This document shows positions 30,259 to 39,406 of a stretch of DNA of 64,000 nucleotides, in pieces (positions within the stretch are counted from its first letter, which is position 1; the number at the start of each line of letters is the position of its first letter). Below the pieces are notes generated by a model, which searched no databases, was not told where the DNA came from, and saw nothing but the letters and a program-made list of their open reading frames with translations. Location: assembly GCF_003007735.2 (NCBI RefSeq), contig NZ_PXNQ02000002.1, forward strand, positions 186,001 to 250,000. Reading direction: 5' to 3'. Position numbers and translations under genes: made by a program. This stretch comes from Paracoccus methylarcula (GTDB lineage: Bacteria > Pseudomonadota > Alphaproteobacteria > Rhodobacterales > Rhodobacteraceae).

Positions 30259-31102
30259 GAGCAGTTCTTCCCCATCCCGTCCCGAACGTCCGCCCCTGAC
30301 CGATCGCAACGCACTACAGCGTCAACGGCGCCGTGCAATGACCCAGGGCCATGTCGATGTATTGCACCGCATCGCGGCGGCAGAGCTCAAGGATAGGCTG
30401 TCAGAGATTAACAGGGATTTTCACGCGCCCGCCGTCGTGACCGGATTTCCCGGTTTCTGGTCGACGGAGTTTCCGCAGGCGTGCGTGGTGCCCGACGATC
30501 CGGTGCTGGATCTGACCCCGGCATCGCATGACCTGGTCATCCATGCCATGGCGCTGCATTGGGCCGACGATCCGGTCGGGCAGATCGTGCAATCGGCGCG
30601 GGCGCTGCACGAGGACGGGCTGTTCATCGCCGTCTGTTTCGGCGGCCAGACCCTGCACGAGGCCCGCGCCGCCATGGCCCAGGCCGAGGCCGAGGTCACC
30701 GGCGGGTTGTCGCCGCGCATCCTGCCAATGGGCGAGATCCGCGATATGGGCGCGCTGCTCGCGCGCGCCGGGCTGGCGCTGCCGGTGGCCGATCTGGTCA
30801 GCCAGTGCGCCAGCTATCGCGACCTGCCGCATCTGGCGCATGACCTGCGGGCCATGGGTGAGGGCAACGCGATGGCTACCCGGCTGCGCCAGCCCACCCG
30901 GCGCGAGATATTTGCCCGTGCAGGGGCGATCTATGCGCAGGCGCATCCCGACCGCGACGATCCGTCCCGTATCCAGGCGAGCTTCGATCTGGTTTTCCTG
31001 ACCGGGTGGGCTCCGTCCGAAACACAGCAGAAACCCCTGCGCCCCGGCTCTGCCCGGAAAAGCCTTGCCGATGCACTGAACGAGATCAGGAACAAATCAT
31101 GA
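30257..31102 (+). CDS. SAM-dependent methyltransferase-like protein (BioC/NDUFAF5-like)
   Basis: The start at ATG 30257 (MSSSSPSRPERPPLTDRNALQ) gives 281 aa. The middle has LVIHAMALHWADDPVGQI and FIAVCFGGQTLHEARA, typical of the malonyl-ACP/arginine-type methyltransferase-like branch. The canonical GxGxG motif I is not obvious near PAVVTGFPGFW, so activity is uncertain. It overlaps hemH as ATGA and shares its start region with divergent comF. Confidence 0.75.
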   Translation: MSSSSPSRPERPPLTDRNALQRQRRRAMTQGHVDVLHRIAAAELKDRLSEINRDFHAPAVVTGFPGFWSTEFPQACVVPDDPVLDLTPASHDLVIHAMALHWADDPVGQIVQSARALHEDGLFIAVCFGGQTLHEARAAMAQAEAEVTGGLSPRILPMGEIRDMGALLARAGLALPVADLVSQCASYRDLPHLAHDLRAMGEGNAMATRLRQPTRREIFARAGAIYAQAHPDRDDPSRIQASFDLVFLTGWAPSETQQKPLRPGSARKSLADALNEIRNKS

Positions 31103-32127
31103 CGCCAGCCTATGCGCCCGCCGACCATCCCCGGATAGCCCCCGCGAAAACCGGGATCCTGATTGCCAATCTTGGCACGCCGGACGGCTATGATTACTGG
31201 TCGATGCGCCGCTACCTGAACGAGTTCCTCTCGGACCGGCGGGTGATCGACCTGCCGCGCTGGAAATGGCAGCCGATCCTGCAGGGCATCATCCTGACCA
31301 AGCGGCCCTTCAGCTCGGGCGCGAATTACAAGACGATCTGGAACGAGGAAAAGGGCGAAAGCCCGTTAATGACCATCACCCGCGACCAGGCACAGGCCTT
31401 GCGCGAACGCGCCTCCGCCGAATGGGGCGAACAGGTGATGGTCGAGTTCTGCATGCGCTACGGCAACCCCTCGACCCATGAGGTCGTGGCGCGCATGGTC
31501 GAGGCGGGCTGCCGCCGCATCCTGTTCCTGCCGCTTTATCCGCAATATGCCGGGGCGACCTCGGCCACCGCGAATGACCAGCTTTTCCGGGCCCTGATGG
31601 AGCAGAGATGGCAGCCCTCGGTCCGCACCTGCGATTCCTATTTCGACCGGGCCGATTACATCGACGCGCTGGCGGGCTCGGTCGAACGGGCGCTGGAGGG
31701 GCGCAAGCCCTCGAAACTGGTCGCCTCTTATCACGGCATGCCCAAGCGCTACCTGATGCAGGGCGATCCCTATCATTGCCAGTGCCGGAAAACCTCTCGC
31801 CTGCTGCAAGAGCGTTTGGGTTGGGAGGATGGCATCATCGACACCTCGTTCCAGTCGGTTTTCGGCCGCGAGGAATGGCTGCGCCCTTACACGGTCGAGC
31901 ATGTCGCCGAACTGGCGCGGCAGGGGCATCGCGACATCGCGGTGATCTCGCCCGCCTTCGCCGCCGATTGCATCGAAACGCTGGAGGAAATCAACGGCGA
32001 GATCCGCGAGGCTTACGAGCATGCGGGCGGCGAGGGCTTCACCTATATTCCCTGCCTCAACGATGATCCGGCGCATATCGAGGTGATGATGAATGTCATC
32101 CGCGAAAATATCGGCGGGTGGGTCTAA
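31099..32127 (+). CDS. hemH: Ferrochelatase
   Basis: ATG 31099 overlaps the upstream stop (ATGA), giving 342 aa. The sequence has GILIANLGTPDGYDYWSMRRYL, LPLYPQYAGATSATANDQ, YHGMPKRYLMQGDPYHCQC and SPAFAADCIETLEEI. The conserved catalytic His and Glu lie in SYHGMP and CIETLEE. It inserts Fe2+ into protoporphyrin IX. The pair CQCRKTS suggests the region that may hold a cysteine cluster in some relatives. Its stop overlaps the convergent permease stop as CTAA. Confidence 0.96.
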   Translation: MTPAYAPADHPRIAPAKTGILIANLGTPDGYDYWSMRRYLNEFLSDRRVIDLPRWKWQPILQGIILTKRPFSSGANYKTIWNEEKGESPLMTITRDQAQALRERASAEWGEQVMVEFCMRYGNPSTHEVVARMVEAGCRRILFLPLYPQYAGATSATANDQLFRALMEQRWQPSVRTCDSYFDRADYIDALAGSVERALEGRKPSKLVASYHGMPKRYLMQGDPYHCQCRKTSRLLQERLGWEDGIIDTSFQSVFGREEWLRPYTVEHVAELARQGHRDIAVISPAFAADCIETLEEINGEIREAYEHAGGEGFTYIPCLNDDPAHIEVMMNVIRENIGGWV

Positions 32128-33017
32128 CCCACCAACCGCGGGGGGCGTGGATGGCGTGGCCCCGCAAATGTGACCAAGAGCGCGGCGGCGGTGATCGCGA
32201 TCATGCCGATCAGCGCCCATCTGCCCGGCAGGTGCTGGAAGAACAGCAAATCGAATCCCGCAGCCCAGACCAGCCCGGTGAAATCGAATGGCGCGATGAC
32301 CGAGACCGGCGCGCGCGCCACCGCTTCGGTCGAGGCGATATGGGCCAGGCCACCCAGCAGCCCCGCGCCGCAGAGCATCGCCAGCTGCCCCGTATCGGGC
32401 ATGGTCCAGCCAAGCACCACTGTTGCCAGACCCGCCACGGCCCCCGACAGGGCAAAGTAGAAGGCAATGGTTGCGGCGCGTTCTGTCCGTGTCATGGCCT
32501 TCACATAGACCCTCAAGACGGCCATCAGTGTCGCATAGCCCAACCCGGCCGCGACTCCGATCAGAGCGCTGTCGCCCGGCATTTCGAACGCCTCGAACAG
32601 CATCAGGATCACGCCGGAAAAACCCAGCAATACGCCGATCAGGATTGGCAGCGTCAGTTTTTCCTTCAGGAACAGGGCTGCCAGCGGCAGGCTTAGCACT
32701 GGCGCGAGAAAGCCGAATGCCTGGGCGTTGGCGACCGGAAGATGGATGAGCGACAGAAAGGACAGCGCCATGGTTGCCACGCCCAGCAGCCCCCGCGTCA
32801 GATGCAGCCGGGGGCGAGAGGTTCGCAATGCCTGTGGAAAATCACCTCGCAGCCGCATGTAGACAAGGATCGGCAACATGGCGATGGCCGAGCGCCAGAA
32901 AATGATCTGCCCCAGTTCGATTCCGGTTCCGACCGCATGGATCACTGCCGACATCGCCGTGATCAGGAACACGGCCAGCAGGCGCAGGCCCACCCCGGTC
33001 AGGAAAAATTGCTTCAT
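32124..33017 (-). CDS. EamA-family (DMT) permease
   Basis: The start is taken at ATG 33017 (MKQFFLTGVGLRLLAVFLIT), 297 aa; the ATG at 33077 would add residues inside a repeat-like stretch. About ten TM helices occur, with the DMT pattern FLAPVLSLPLAALFLKEKLTLPILIGVLLG repeated in spirit in the second half. It probably exports or imports small metabolites; the substrate is unknown. It is convergent with hemH and downstream of the transpeptidase gene. Confidence 0.88.
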   Translation of the reverse strand: MKQFFLTGVGLRLLAVFLITAMSAVIHAVGTGIELGQIIFWRSAIAMLPILVYMRLRGDFPQALRTSRPRLHLTRGLLGVATMALSFLSLIHLPVANAQAFGFLAPVLSLPLAALFLKEKLTLPILIGVLLGFSGVILMLFEAFEMPGDSALIGVAAGLGYATLMAVLRVYVKAMTRTERAATIAFYFALSGAVAGLATVVLGWTMPDTGQLAMLCGAGLLGGLAHIASTEAVARAPVSVIAPFDFTGLVWAAGFDLLFFQHLPGRWALIGMIAITAAALLVTFAGPRHPRPPRLVG

Positions 33018-33083
33018 GCCATAACTCGCTTTCAGGGCGGTTATGGCGTTGATTTCATGGCGCGGCAATGGAGGCATGAAGAA

Positions 33084-33100
33084 GGGGGCCGCCGGCCCCC
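33084..33100 (-). terminator. Terminator after the Tat-type L,D-transpeptidase gene
   Basis: A GGGGGCC/GGCCCCC 7-bp stem with a 3-nt loop lies 26 bp after the stop at 33127. On the minus strand it is followed by TTCTTCATGCC. The sequence ATGAAGAAG at 33076-33084 also resembles the end of the dispersed repeat, in the opposite orientation. Confidence 0.55.
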
Positions 33101-33126
33101 TCGCTCCGTTCGTTCGCCTTGCCGGT

Positions 33127-33777
33127 TCAGATCAGTAGCACCTGCGTGCCGATATTGGCCATGCCGAACAGTTCCTTGATATGTTCGTTATACAGGCCGA
33201 TGCAGCCATTCGACGACTTGCGCCCGATCTTGCGCGTGTCATGGGTGCCGTGGATCCGGTAATACTGCCAGCTCAGCCACAGCGCATGGGTGCCAAGCGG
33301 ATTGTCCGGCCCCGGCGGCACGAAATCCGGCCAGGACGGGTTGCGGGCCTTCATCTCGGGCGTCGGTGCCCATGACGGGCCCTCGACCTTCTTGATGATC
33401 TCGGTCCGGCCCAAGCGGGTCAGGTCCTTGCTGACCGGGATCGAGGAGGGGTAGACGCGGTAGACGCTTTCATCCTCGGACCAGTAATGGACAGCGCGCG
33501 AGGTGATGTCGCACAGGATCGCACCATTGGTCAGGTTGTCGAAATAGGGGCGCCAGTCCTGGGCGCGGAAGCTGGAGATATTGTGGCGCTGGTTGGCGCC
33601 GCTGTCATATTGGACCGCCCCGGCATCGGGGGTCGCGCCGTCTGCCGCACCGTTATAGATGGGCTGACCCGTATAGGGGTCAAATTGCTGCGCGAAACCG
33701 GGCGCCGCCAGGCTGGCGGCCCCGAGCGCAGCGGCCGAGCCCAGGAATGCCCGGCGATTGAAAGCTGTCATGCTCAT
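33127..33777 (-). CDS. L,D-transpeptidase (YkuD) with Tat-like signal
   Basis: ATG 33777 (MSMTAFNRRAFLGSAAALGA) is chosen because GAGGA is about 9 nt upstream. NRRAFLG is Tat-like, cleaved near GFA. The 216-aa protein has the YkuD catalytic end: HGTHDTRKIGRKSSNGCIGLYNEH, with His and Cys of the HXXT-SxGC(I/V) motif. Such enzymes make 3-3 crosslinks in peptidoglycan or link lipoproteins to it. It neighbours a CAP lipoprotein and a second YkuD protein. Confidence 0.9.
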   Translation of the reverse strand: MSMTAFNRRAFLGSAAALGAASLAAPGFAQQFDPYTGQPIYNGAADGATPDAGAVQYDSGANQRHNISSFRAQDWRPYFDNLTNGAILCDITSRAVHYWSEDESVYRVYPSSIPVSKDLTRLGRTEIIKKVEGPSWAPTPEMKARNPSWPDFVPPGPDNPLGTHALWLSWQYYRIHGTHDTRKIGRKSSNGCIGLYNEHIKELFGMANIGTQVLLI

Positions 33778-33998
33778 CAGCAAATATCCTCGTTCCTCTG
33801 GCCACTCTTTCGGGGCGGCCTTACTGCTCCGACCATTGCGGATGCCGAATATATAACGTGCCCGGAGAGAGCCGCCAAATCAAACAGATGCGAGAAATGC
33901 CACGAATGAAAACCTGCCAACATCACGCATTCTTGCGTTTGAAGGCGCCACCGCCATTCGGTAAATCTGTGATCCAGAGCAGTCGAGGGACAGGATAA

Positions 33999-34514
33999 AT
34001 GAGAAAACTCAAAGTAATTTCGGTGCTTGCGCTGATCGCATTGGCCGCATGTCAGCCGCGTATGGCCGCGCAGATCGGCCCGGATGGCCAGCCATTGCCA
34101 ACCGCCTATAAGATCGACGCGCGTGAAGAGGCCCAGATTCCGGGCCGAGTGTTGCAGCAAGTCAACACTCTTCGCGCCAATATTGCCCTGAATCCACTGA
34201 CATTGGACCCGCAACTGACGGCAGCGGCCCTGGCGCATTCGCGTGACATGTCCGCGCAGAACCGCGCCTGGCATTGGGGTTCGGACGGCTCGTCTCCGCT
34301 GGAACGGGTGCGGCGTCAGGGTTATTACGGACATCTTGTCGGAGAGAATATCTCGGAGACATATGAAAACGACATCCAGACGCTGAATGCATGGATGGCA
34401 GAGCGCGATACCCGCGACGTGATCATGGATCCGAAGGCAACCAGGCTGGGGGTCGCATGGTATCAGGAAGCCTCGGGCAAGATCTGGTGGACGCTCCTGA
34501 CCGGCGGGAACTGA
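33999..34514 (+). CDS. CAP/SCP-domain lipoprotein (YkwD-like)
   Basis: The 171-aa protein has a lipobox signal, LALIALAAC (Cys18). The CAP fold shows VNTLRANIALNPLTLDPQL, AAALAHSRDMSAQNRAWHWG, GHLVGENISE and RLGVAWYQ. The His and Glu residues typical of the CAP cavity are present in HWG and GEN. It is exported and lipid-anchored. It lies between two transpeptidase-fold genes, facing the one at 33127-33777, so a cell-envelope role is likely but not shown. Confidence 0.87.
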   Translation: MRKLKVISVLALIALAACQPRMAAQIGPDGQPLPTAYKIDAREEAQIPGRVLQQVNTLRANIALNPLTLDPQLTAAALAHSRDMSAQNRAWHWGSDGSSPLERVRRQGYYGHLVGENISETYENDIQTLNAWMAERDTRDVIMDPKATRLGVAWYQEASGKIWWTLLTGGN

Positions 34515-34550
34515 TCGGGCGGGAACTGATCGGCCTGCTGCCGAAATGAC

Positions 34551-34578
34551 AAAGCCCCGGCCGATCCGCCGGGGCTTT
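34551..34578. terminator. Bidirectional terminator between the CAP and YkuD lipoprotein genes
   Basis: AAAGCCCCGGC (34551-34561) and its exact complement GCCGGGGCTTT (34568-34578) form an 11-bp stem with a 6-nt loop between the convergent stops. Confidence 0.8.
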
Positions 34579-34598
34579 CGCAACTCGATTTGCCCGGT

Positions 34599-35117
34599 TC
34601 AGGGGCTTATCACGATCGGGACGCCGGGACGCACCATCGCGAAGATCTCTTCGATCTCCTCGTCTTTCACGGCAATGCAACCTGCTGTCCAATCCCGCCT
34701 TTTCGGTGCCAGCGCATTACCCTCCGGCCCCCAGCCATGGATGAAGATGTCTCCGCCCGGCTTGCGGCCCAGGGCCTCGGCATAGGCCGTGTCCTGCGGA
34801 TCCGGATAGGATACGCCCACCGACAGGTGATAGCGGCTCCTGGGGTTGAAACGGTCGATGAAATAGATCCCTTCCGGGGTCTTTCCGTCGCCTTCGAAGC
34901 GCTTGTGTCCGACCGGCACATTGCCCAGGCCCACATCATAGGCCTTCAGCACGGTCTTGCCGCTCAGCAGGTAGAGGCGGCGCTTGCCCTTGTTGACCAC
35001 GACCTGGGTCACCGGGGGGCCGCTATAGGACTTGAACTTGGAGGACGGTTTGCCACAGGCTGCCAGCAAGGCCAACAGCGAAAATGTGACCGTCCGGCGG
35101 GTTGCTCGATACATCAC
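34599..35117 (-). CDS. Lipoprotein with L,D-transpeptidase (YkuD/YafK-like) domain
   Basis: The 172-aa protein has a lipobox (LLALLAAC) at the end of its signal. The catalytic domain shows VVVNKGKRRLYLLSG, DGKTPEGIYFIDRFNP, FIHGWGPEGNA and WTAGCIAVKDEE, so the HGWG His and GC(I) Cys are intact. It resembles YafK/ErfK enzymes that act on peptidoglycan in the periplasm. It is convergent with the CAP lipoprotein and 58 bp downstream of rlmD on the same strand. Confidence 0.9.
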   Translation of the reverse strand: MMYRATRRTVTFSLLALLAACGKPSSKFKSYSGPPVTQVVVNKGKRRLYLLSGKTVLKAYDVGLGNVPVGHKRFEGDGKTPEGIYFIDRFNPRSRYHLSVGVSYPDPQDTAYAEALGRKPGGDIFIHGWGPEGNALAPKRRDWTAGCIAVKDEEIEEIFAMVRPGVPIVISP

Positions 35118-35175
35118 TGCCTCGGAATTTTATTTGTTTTATGCCCACTAAATAACATAAGCTCGGGGTTGTTGA

Positions 35176-36399
35176 CTAGCTGCGGCGAAGCTCGGCGGCG
35201 ATTTCGATATGCGGTGACCAGCGGAACTGGTCGATGACGTGAAGACGCGACAAGTTGTAGCCGCCGCTCGTCAATATTGCCGCATCCTTGGCGAAATTCA
35301 CCGGATCACAGGCGACGAAAGCGATTTTCGGCACCCCCGATGCGGCGATTTCACGCGCCTGTACCTCGGCCCCGCTGCGCGGCGGGTCGATCACGATTGC
35401 GTCAAAGCGGGCCAGTTCATCCGCCAGCAGCGGACGGCGGGCAAGGTCGCGAATCTCTGTCGTGACCTGCTGAAGCCCCTGGGCATCGCGCCAGGCCGCG
35501 TCCAGCGCCTCCAGCGGTGCGGCCAGGCCTTCCACCGCATGGACTTGCGCCATTGCGGCGAGGGGCAGGGTGAAGGTGCCGCAACCGGCAAAGAGATCGG
35601 CGATCCGTTTCGCACCCCGCGTCATTTCCTGCACCGCGGTCAGAAGGGTGGCTTCGCCTTCGGCGGTCGCCTGCAGAAACGCTGCGGGCGGAGGCACGAC
35701 CCGCGCGGACCCCATCGGCAATGCGGGCATGCGGCGGGTGATGGCTTCACCATCCCAGTCAAGCCTCGCCAGATCGCCCTCACCGGCAAGCGCCGCCAAT
35801 GCCCGGAACAGTTCGGCATCCATTGGCTTGCCCCCGCGCACCGACAGGTCCAGACCGGCGGGGCCATGGATGACGGTCAGGGTCAGCTCGGCCGACCGGG
35901 ATGCACCGGCGATAACGATCTGCCGGAACAGGGGCAGGGCCGCCATGATCGCTGGATGCAGCACGTGACAATCCTGCAGGTCGGTGATCACCTCAGAGGC
36001 GCGGGCGTGAAAGCCGACCAGCGCCCCTTTCTTCACCCGCCGCCCCGACAGGACCGCCCGGCGGCGTGATCGCGGCGGCGACACATGCATCCCCGCCACT
36101 GGCGCCTGCAGCCCATGCGCGGCCAGCGCGGCCTCCACCACCTGCGCTTTCCAGGCGGTGGTGAACCCATCCGAGGCATGCATCAATGAGCAGCCTCCGC
36201 AGGCGCGGTAATGCTTGCAGACCGGCTTTACCCGGTCGGGCGAAGGCGTCACGATCCGCGGAGAGGCGATGCGGCCATCCCGCGCCTCGCCCTCGATCTC
36301 TTCGCCGGGCAGGGTCAGGGGGGCGAGGGCGCGTCCATCCGCACCGGCCGCCACGCCATCGCCGCGCCGCCCGAGCCGCTCGATCCGCCAGAGGCTCAT
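35176..36399 (-). CDS. rlmD: 23S rRNA (uracil) methyltransferase RlmD-like, with Fe-S cysteines
   Basis: ATG 36399 (MSLWRIERLGRRGDGVAA) overlaps the ABC stop (ATGA), giving about 407 aa. The N-terminal cysteine cluster is CKHYRACGGCSLMH. The methyltransferase core has RIADLFAGCGTFTLPLA and the catalytic ending VIDPPRSGAEVQ and FVACDPVNFAKD. This suits the RlmD/TrmA m5U family that acts on rRNA or tRNA. It is the last gene of the hslO-NUDIX-cca-ABC-rlmD chain. Confidence 0.88.
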   Translation of the reverse strand: MSLWRIERLGRRGDGVAAGADGRALAPLTLPGEEIEGEARDGRIASPRIVTPSPDRVKPVCKHYRACGGCSLMHASDGFTTAWKAQVVEAALAAHGLQAPVAGMHVSPPRSRRRAVLSGRRVKKGALVGFHARASEVITDLQDCHVLHPAIMAALPLFRQIVIAGASRSAELTLTVIHGPAGLDLSVRGGKPMDAELFRALAALAGEGDLARLDWDGEAITRRMPALPMGSARVVPPPAAFLQATAEGEATLLTAVQEMTRGAKRIADLFAGCGTFTLPLAAMAQVHAVEGLAAPLEALDAAWRDAQGLQQVTTEIRDLARRPLLADELARFDAIVIDPPRSGAEVQAREIAASGVPKIAFVACDPVNFAKDAAILTSGGYNLSRLHVIDQFRWSPHIEIAAELRRS

Positions 36400-38240
36400 T
36401 CGGCCGCCTCTTCGGTGCCCAGGAAGCCGCCCGATTGCCGGTTCCAATAGCGCGCGTAGAGCCCGGCCTTCGCCAGCAATTGCCCATGCGTGCCCTGTTC
36501 GACGATCCGGCCTGCATCCATGACGATGATCCGGTCAAGCTGGGCGATGGTCGACAGGCGGTGCGCAATGGCCAGCACGGTCTTGCCCTTCATCGCGCGG
36601 GAAAGCGCGTCCTGCACCTGCGCCTCGACCTCGCTGTCCAGCGCGCTGGTTGCCTCGTCCAGCACAAGGATCGGGGCGTCCTTCACGAAAGCCCGCGCCA
36701 GTGCAATCCGCTGGCGTTGACCGCCAGACAGCTTGACGCCGCGTTCTCCCAGATGCGCCTCGTATCCCTTGCGCCCGGCGTGATCCTGAAGCCCGAGGAT
36801 GAAATCATGCGCCTCGGCGGATTTGGCCGCGGCCTCGATATCCTCTTGCGTGGCGTCGGGACGGCCATACAGGATATTGTCGCGGGCCGAACGATTGAAC
36901 ATCGCGGTTTCCTGCGTGACCATGCCGATCTGGCGGCGCAGGCTTTCCTGGGTCACCTTGCGGATGTCGCGGCCATCGATGCGGATCGCACCGCCCTCGA
37001 CATCGTAAAGCCGCAGCAGCAGGGCAACCAGCGTCGATTTCCCCGCGCCCGAGGCCCCGACAATGCCGATCTTCTCGCCGGGCCGGATATGCAGCGCGAC
37101 ATCCTGCAACCCGCCCAGGTCACGGCCATAGGCAAAGCTGATATCGTCGAACTCGATCCGGCCCGCCACGCGTTCCAGGTCCTCGGCATCGGGGGCATCG
37201 GTCAGCGCATGGGGCGGCGACAGGGTGCGCATGCCGTCCTCGACCTCGCCGATGCTGCCCCACATGCCCATCAGCGCCATGCTGACCCATCCGGTCATCT
37301 GGCTCAGCCGCATAGAGATGGCCCCCGAGGCGGCGATATCGCCGGGCGTGGCCAGCCCCTCGCGCCACAGCATGATCGAGCCGCCGACAAGGATTACCGG
37401 CAACAGCCCCGCGATGAACATCAGCGACAGCCGAAAGCTGCTGCTGACCACGCCGAAATCCAGTGCCCGTTCGCGGAACCCGGCCATGGCGCCAAGCGCG
37501 GCGCGGTCCTCGTGCTCGGCATGGGCGAACAGCTTGACCGTCTTGATATTGGTGATCGTATCGACGACCTGTCCGGTCACCATGGCGCGGGCCGAGGCGC
37601 GGGCGCTGGAGCGTGACCGGATCCTGGGCAGGAAAAAGCGGATCAGTCCCAGATAGGCCCCCAGCCAGACGATCAGCGCCACCGCGCCCCAGCCATCGAC
37701 CGAGACCAGGAAGGCCGCAGAGCCCAGCACCGAGGCAAGCGCGAAGGCCACCACATTGACCATCTCGGTCGCCACATCGGTCACGGCGCGGGCGGTCTGC
37801 ATCTGCTTTTGCGCCAGCCGCCCGGCGAAATCATTGTCAAAGAAGGTGACCGAATGCCCCATGGTCCAGCGATGCAGCCGCGACAACACCAGCGGCAGGA
37901 CATTTGGCCCGACGATCACGCTGGAGGTGGCCGAGGAGATCCCGAAGATCACCGGGCGCAAGAGCAGGAAGAATCCGACGAAGGCGGCGATCAGCAAGCC
38001 ATTCTGGCTCCACAGGCTGTCGGGGCTGCCGATGGCAACCGCGTCGACCACCGCGCCCAGCAGCACCGCCGCCATCACATCGGCCACCCCGCCAAGGGCC
38101 GAGGCAACGGCGGCCAGCGACAGGCCGCCCCATGCGCCCGAAAGGCACCAGCGGGCAAAGGCCAGCAAACTGTCCGGAGGGGGGCCATCCGCCGGGCGGA
38201 ATGCGTCGATCAACTGTCCAAGGCGGCGGTGCAGGGTCAT
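36396..38240 (-). CDS. MsbA/Atm-like ABC exporter, fused permease/ATPase
   Basis: The start at ATG 38240 (MTLHRRLGQLIDAF) overlaps the cca stop, giving 614 aa. It has a six-helix permease (about residues 35-330) and an ATPase with Walker A GASGAGKST, signature LSGGQRQRIALARA, Walker B ILVLDEATSALD and AIAHRLST. Its substrate is unknown. It lies between RNA-processing genes with four-base overlaps on both sides, so its co-expression with cca and rlmD is striking but unexplained. Confidence 0.93.
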   Translation of the reverse strand: MTLHRRLGQLIDAFRPADGPPPDSLLAFARWCLSGAWGGLSLAAVASALGGVADVMAAVLLGAVVDAVAIGSPDSLWSQNGLLIAAFVGFFLLLRPVIFGISSATSSVIVGPNVLPLVLSRLHRWTMGHSVTFFDNDFAGRLAQKQMQTARAVTDVATEMVNVVAFALASVLGSAAFLVSVDGWGAVALIVWLGAYLGLIRFFLPRIRSRSSARASARAMVTGQVVDTITNIKTVKLFAHAEHEDRAALGAMAGFRERALDFGVVSSSFRLSLMFIAGLLPVILVGGSIMLWREGLATPGDIAASGAISMRLSQMTGWVSMALMGMWGSIGEVEDGMRTLSPPHALTDAPDAEDLERVAGRIEFDDISFAYGRDLGGLQDVALHIRPGEKIGIVGASGAGKSTLVALLLRLYDVEGGAIRIDGRDIRKVTQESLRRQIGMVTQETAMFNRSARDNILYGRPDATQEDIEAAAKSAEAHDFILGLQDHAGRKGYEAHLGERGVKLSGGQRQRIALARAFVKDAPILVLDEATSALDSEVEAQVQDALSRAMKGKTVLAIAHRLSTIAQLDRIIVMDAGRIVEQGTHGQLLAKAGLYARYWNRQSGGFLGTEEAAE

Positions 38241-39406
38241 TCTTCCTCTCCCGCTTGCAGGGCGGCTTCGATCAGCGACGGGGTGGACAGGGTGAAATCG
38301 CTTTCGATCCACAGGGCCTCGGCGGCTTTCAGCCCGCGTCCGACCGCCGGTCCGGTCAATGGCGGTATCAGGTTCCGGGCCGAGATCGGCAATCTCGACT
38401 CGGCAGCTTGCACGACCTGTTGCCGCCAGTCTGGTGGCAATGCCATTCCCCGGCTACCTGCTAACAGGGCGTAATCCGTGCCCGCCTTGATCCCGAACCG
38501 ATAACCGGCCTCGTTCAGCGACCATTTCGCGGCCATGGCCTCGGCCAGCGCGGCTTGCGCGCGGGCCTCGTCCCGCGACAGGCGCAAGGCATCGGCGCAA
38601 TCCCTGCCGCCGCTCAGCGCGGCCAGACGCCGGGGCCATGCGGGGGGGAAGTCCTCGCGTGCCTCGAAGCCCACAAGTTCGGCCAGGGCACCAGTTTCCG
38701 TATCGGGCAAAAGCCGATCCAATATCCCGGTTTCAGCCATCAGCAGGATCGAGGCCACCGGATCGTCCGCCGCCAGAAGCTTCTTCATCTCGCTGCCGAT
38801 CCGCTCGCGGGCGATCTGCTCCAACCCTTCCTTCAAGGCCGCGCAGGCCGCGACCGCGCCCGGATCCGCCTCGCGCCCATACCAGGCATGGAAGCGGAAG
38901 AAACGCAGGATACGCAGGTAATCCTCGCGAATGCGTTGCTCGGGATCGCCGACGAAGCGCAGCCGGCGCGCCTCCAGATCGGGCAGACCGCCGACCGGAT
39001 CGATCACTATGCCGCTGCGATCGGCATAAAGCGCGTTCATGGTGAAATCGCGGCGATGCGCATCCTTGTCGAGATTGTCCGAAAAGGCCACCACGGCGCG
39101 GCGGCCATCGGTTTCCACGTCGCGGCGGAATGTCGTGACCTCGAAGCCGCGCCCGTCCGAGACCACGGTGACGGTGCCATGCTCGATCCCTGTCGGCACC
39201 GGCTTCAAACCTGCCGACAGGGCCAGCCGCTGGACCTCCTCGGGCCGGGCATCGGTGGCGATATCGATATCCTCGACCGGTTGCCCCAGCAGAGCATTGC
39301 GCACCGCGCCCCCGACCAGATAGGCGCGGTTGCCCTGCGCCTCGACGGCATCCAGCACCGCGGTCAATGCCGGATCGTCCAGCATATCGGGCGGTAGCCG
39401 GGTCAT
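38237..39406 (-). CDS. cca: CCA tRNA nucleotidyltransferase / poly(A) polymerase family
   Basis: The start at ATG 39406 (MTRLPPDMLDDPALTAVLDAV) overlaps the NUDIX stop, giving 389 aa. The catalytic core is LVGGAVRNALLGQPVEDIDIATDA, with both carboxylates of DIDIA. It continues with RRDFTMNALYAD and RIREDYLRILRFFRFHAWYG. It adds or repairs the tRNA 3'-CCA, or acts as a poly(A) polymerase; the family does not separate these cleanly by sequence here. Confidence 0.93.
   Translation of the reverse strand: MTRLPPDMLDDPALTAVLDAVEAQGNRAYLVGGAVRNALLGQPVEDIDIATDARPEEVQRLALSAGLKPVPTGIEHGTVTVVSDGRGFEVTTFRRDVETDGRRAVVAFSDNLDKDAHRRDFTMNALYADRSGIVIDPVGGLPDLEARRLRFVGDPEQRIREDYLRILRFFRFHAWYGREADPGAVAACAALKEGLEQIARERIGSEMKKLLAADDPVASILLMAETGILDRLLPDTETGALAELVGFEAREDFPPAWPRRLAALSGGRDCADALRLSRDEARAQAALAEAMAAKWSLNEAGYRFGIKAGTDYALLAGSRGMALPPDWRQQVVQAAESRLPISARNLIPPLTGPAVGRGLKAAEALWIESDFTLSTPSLIEAALQAGEEE

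Noticed and set aside
32124..32127. Overlapping stops CTAA of hemH and the EamA gene (also CTAG at 27808-27811)
   Set aside because: Four-base overlaps of convergent genes are common in compact genomes and have no known function here.
33064..33084. ATGAAGAAG near 33076-33084 as a sixth full copy of the dispersed repeat
   Set aside because: Only the ATGAAGAAG end is present and the GGATATTT part is missing, so I list it as a resemblance only.
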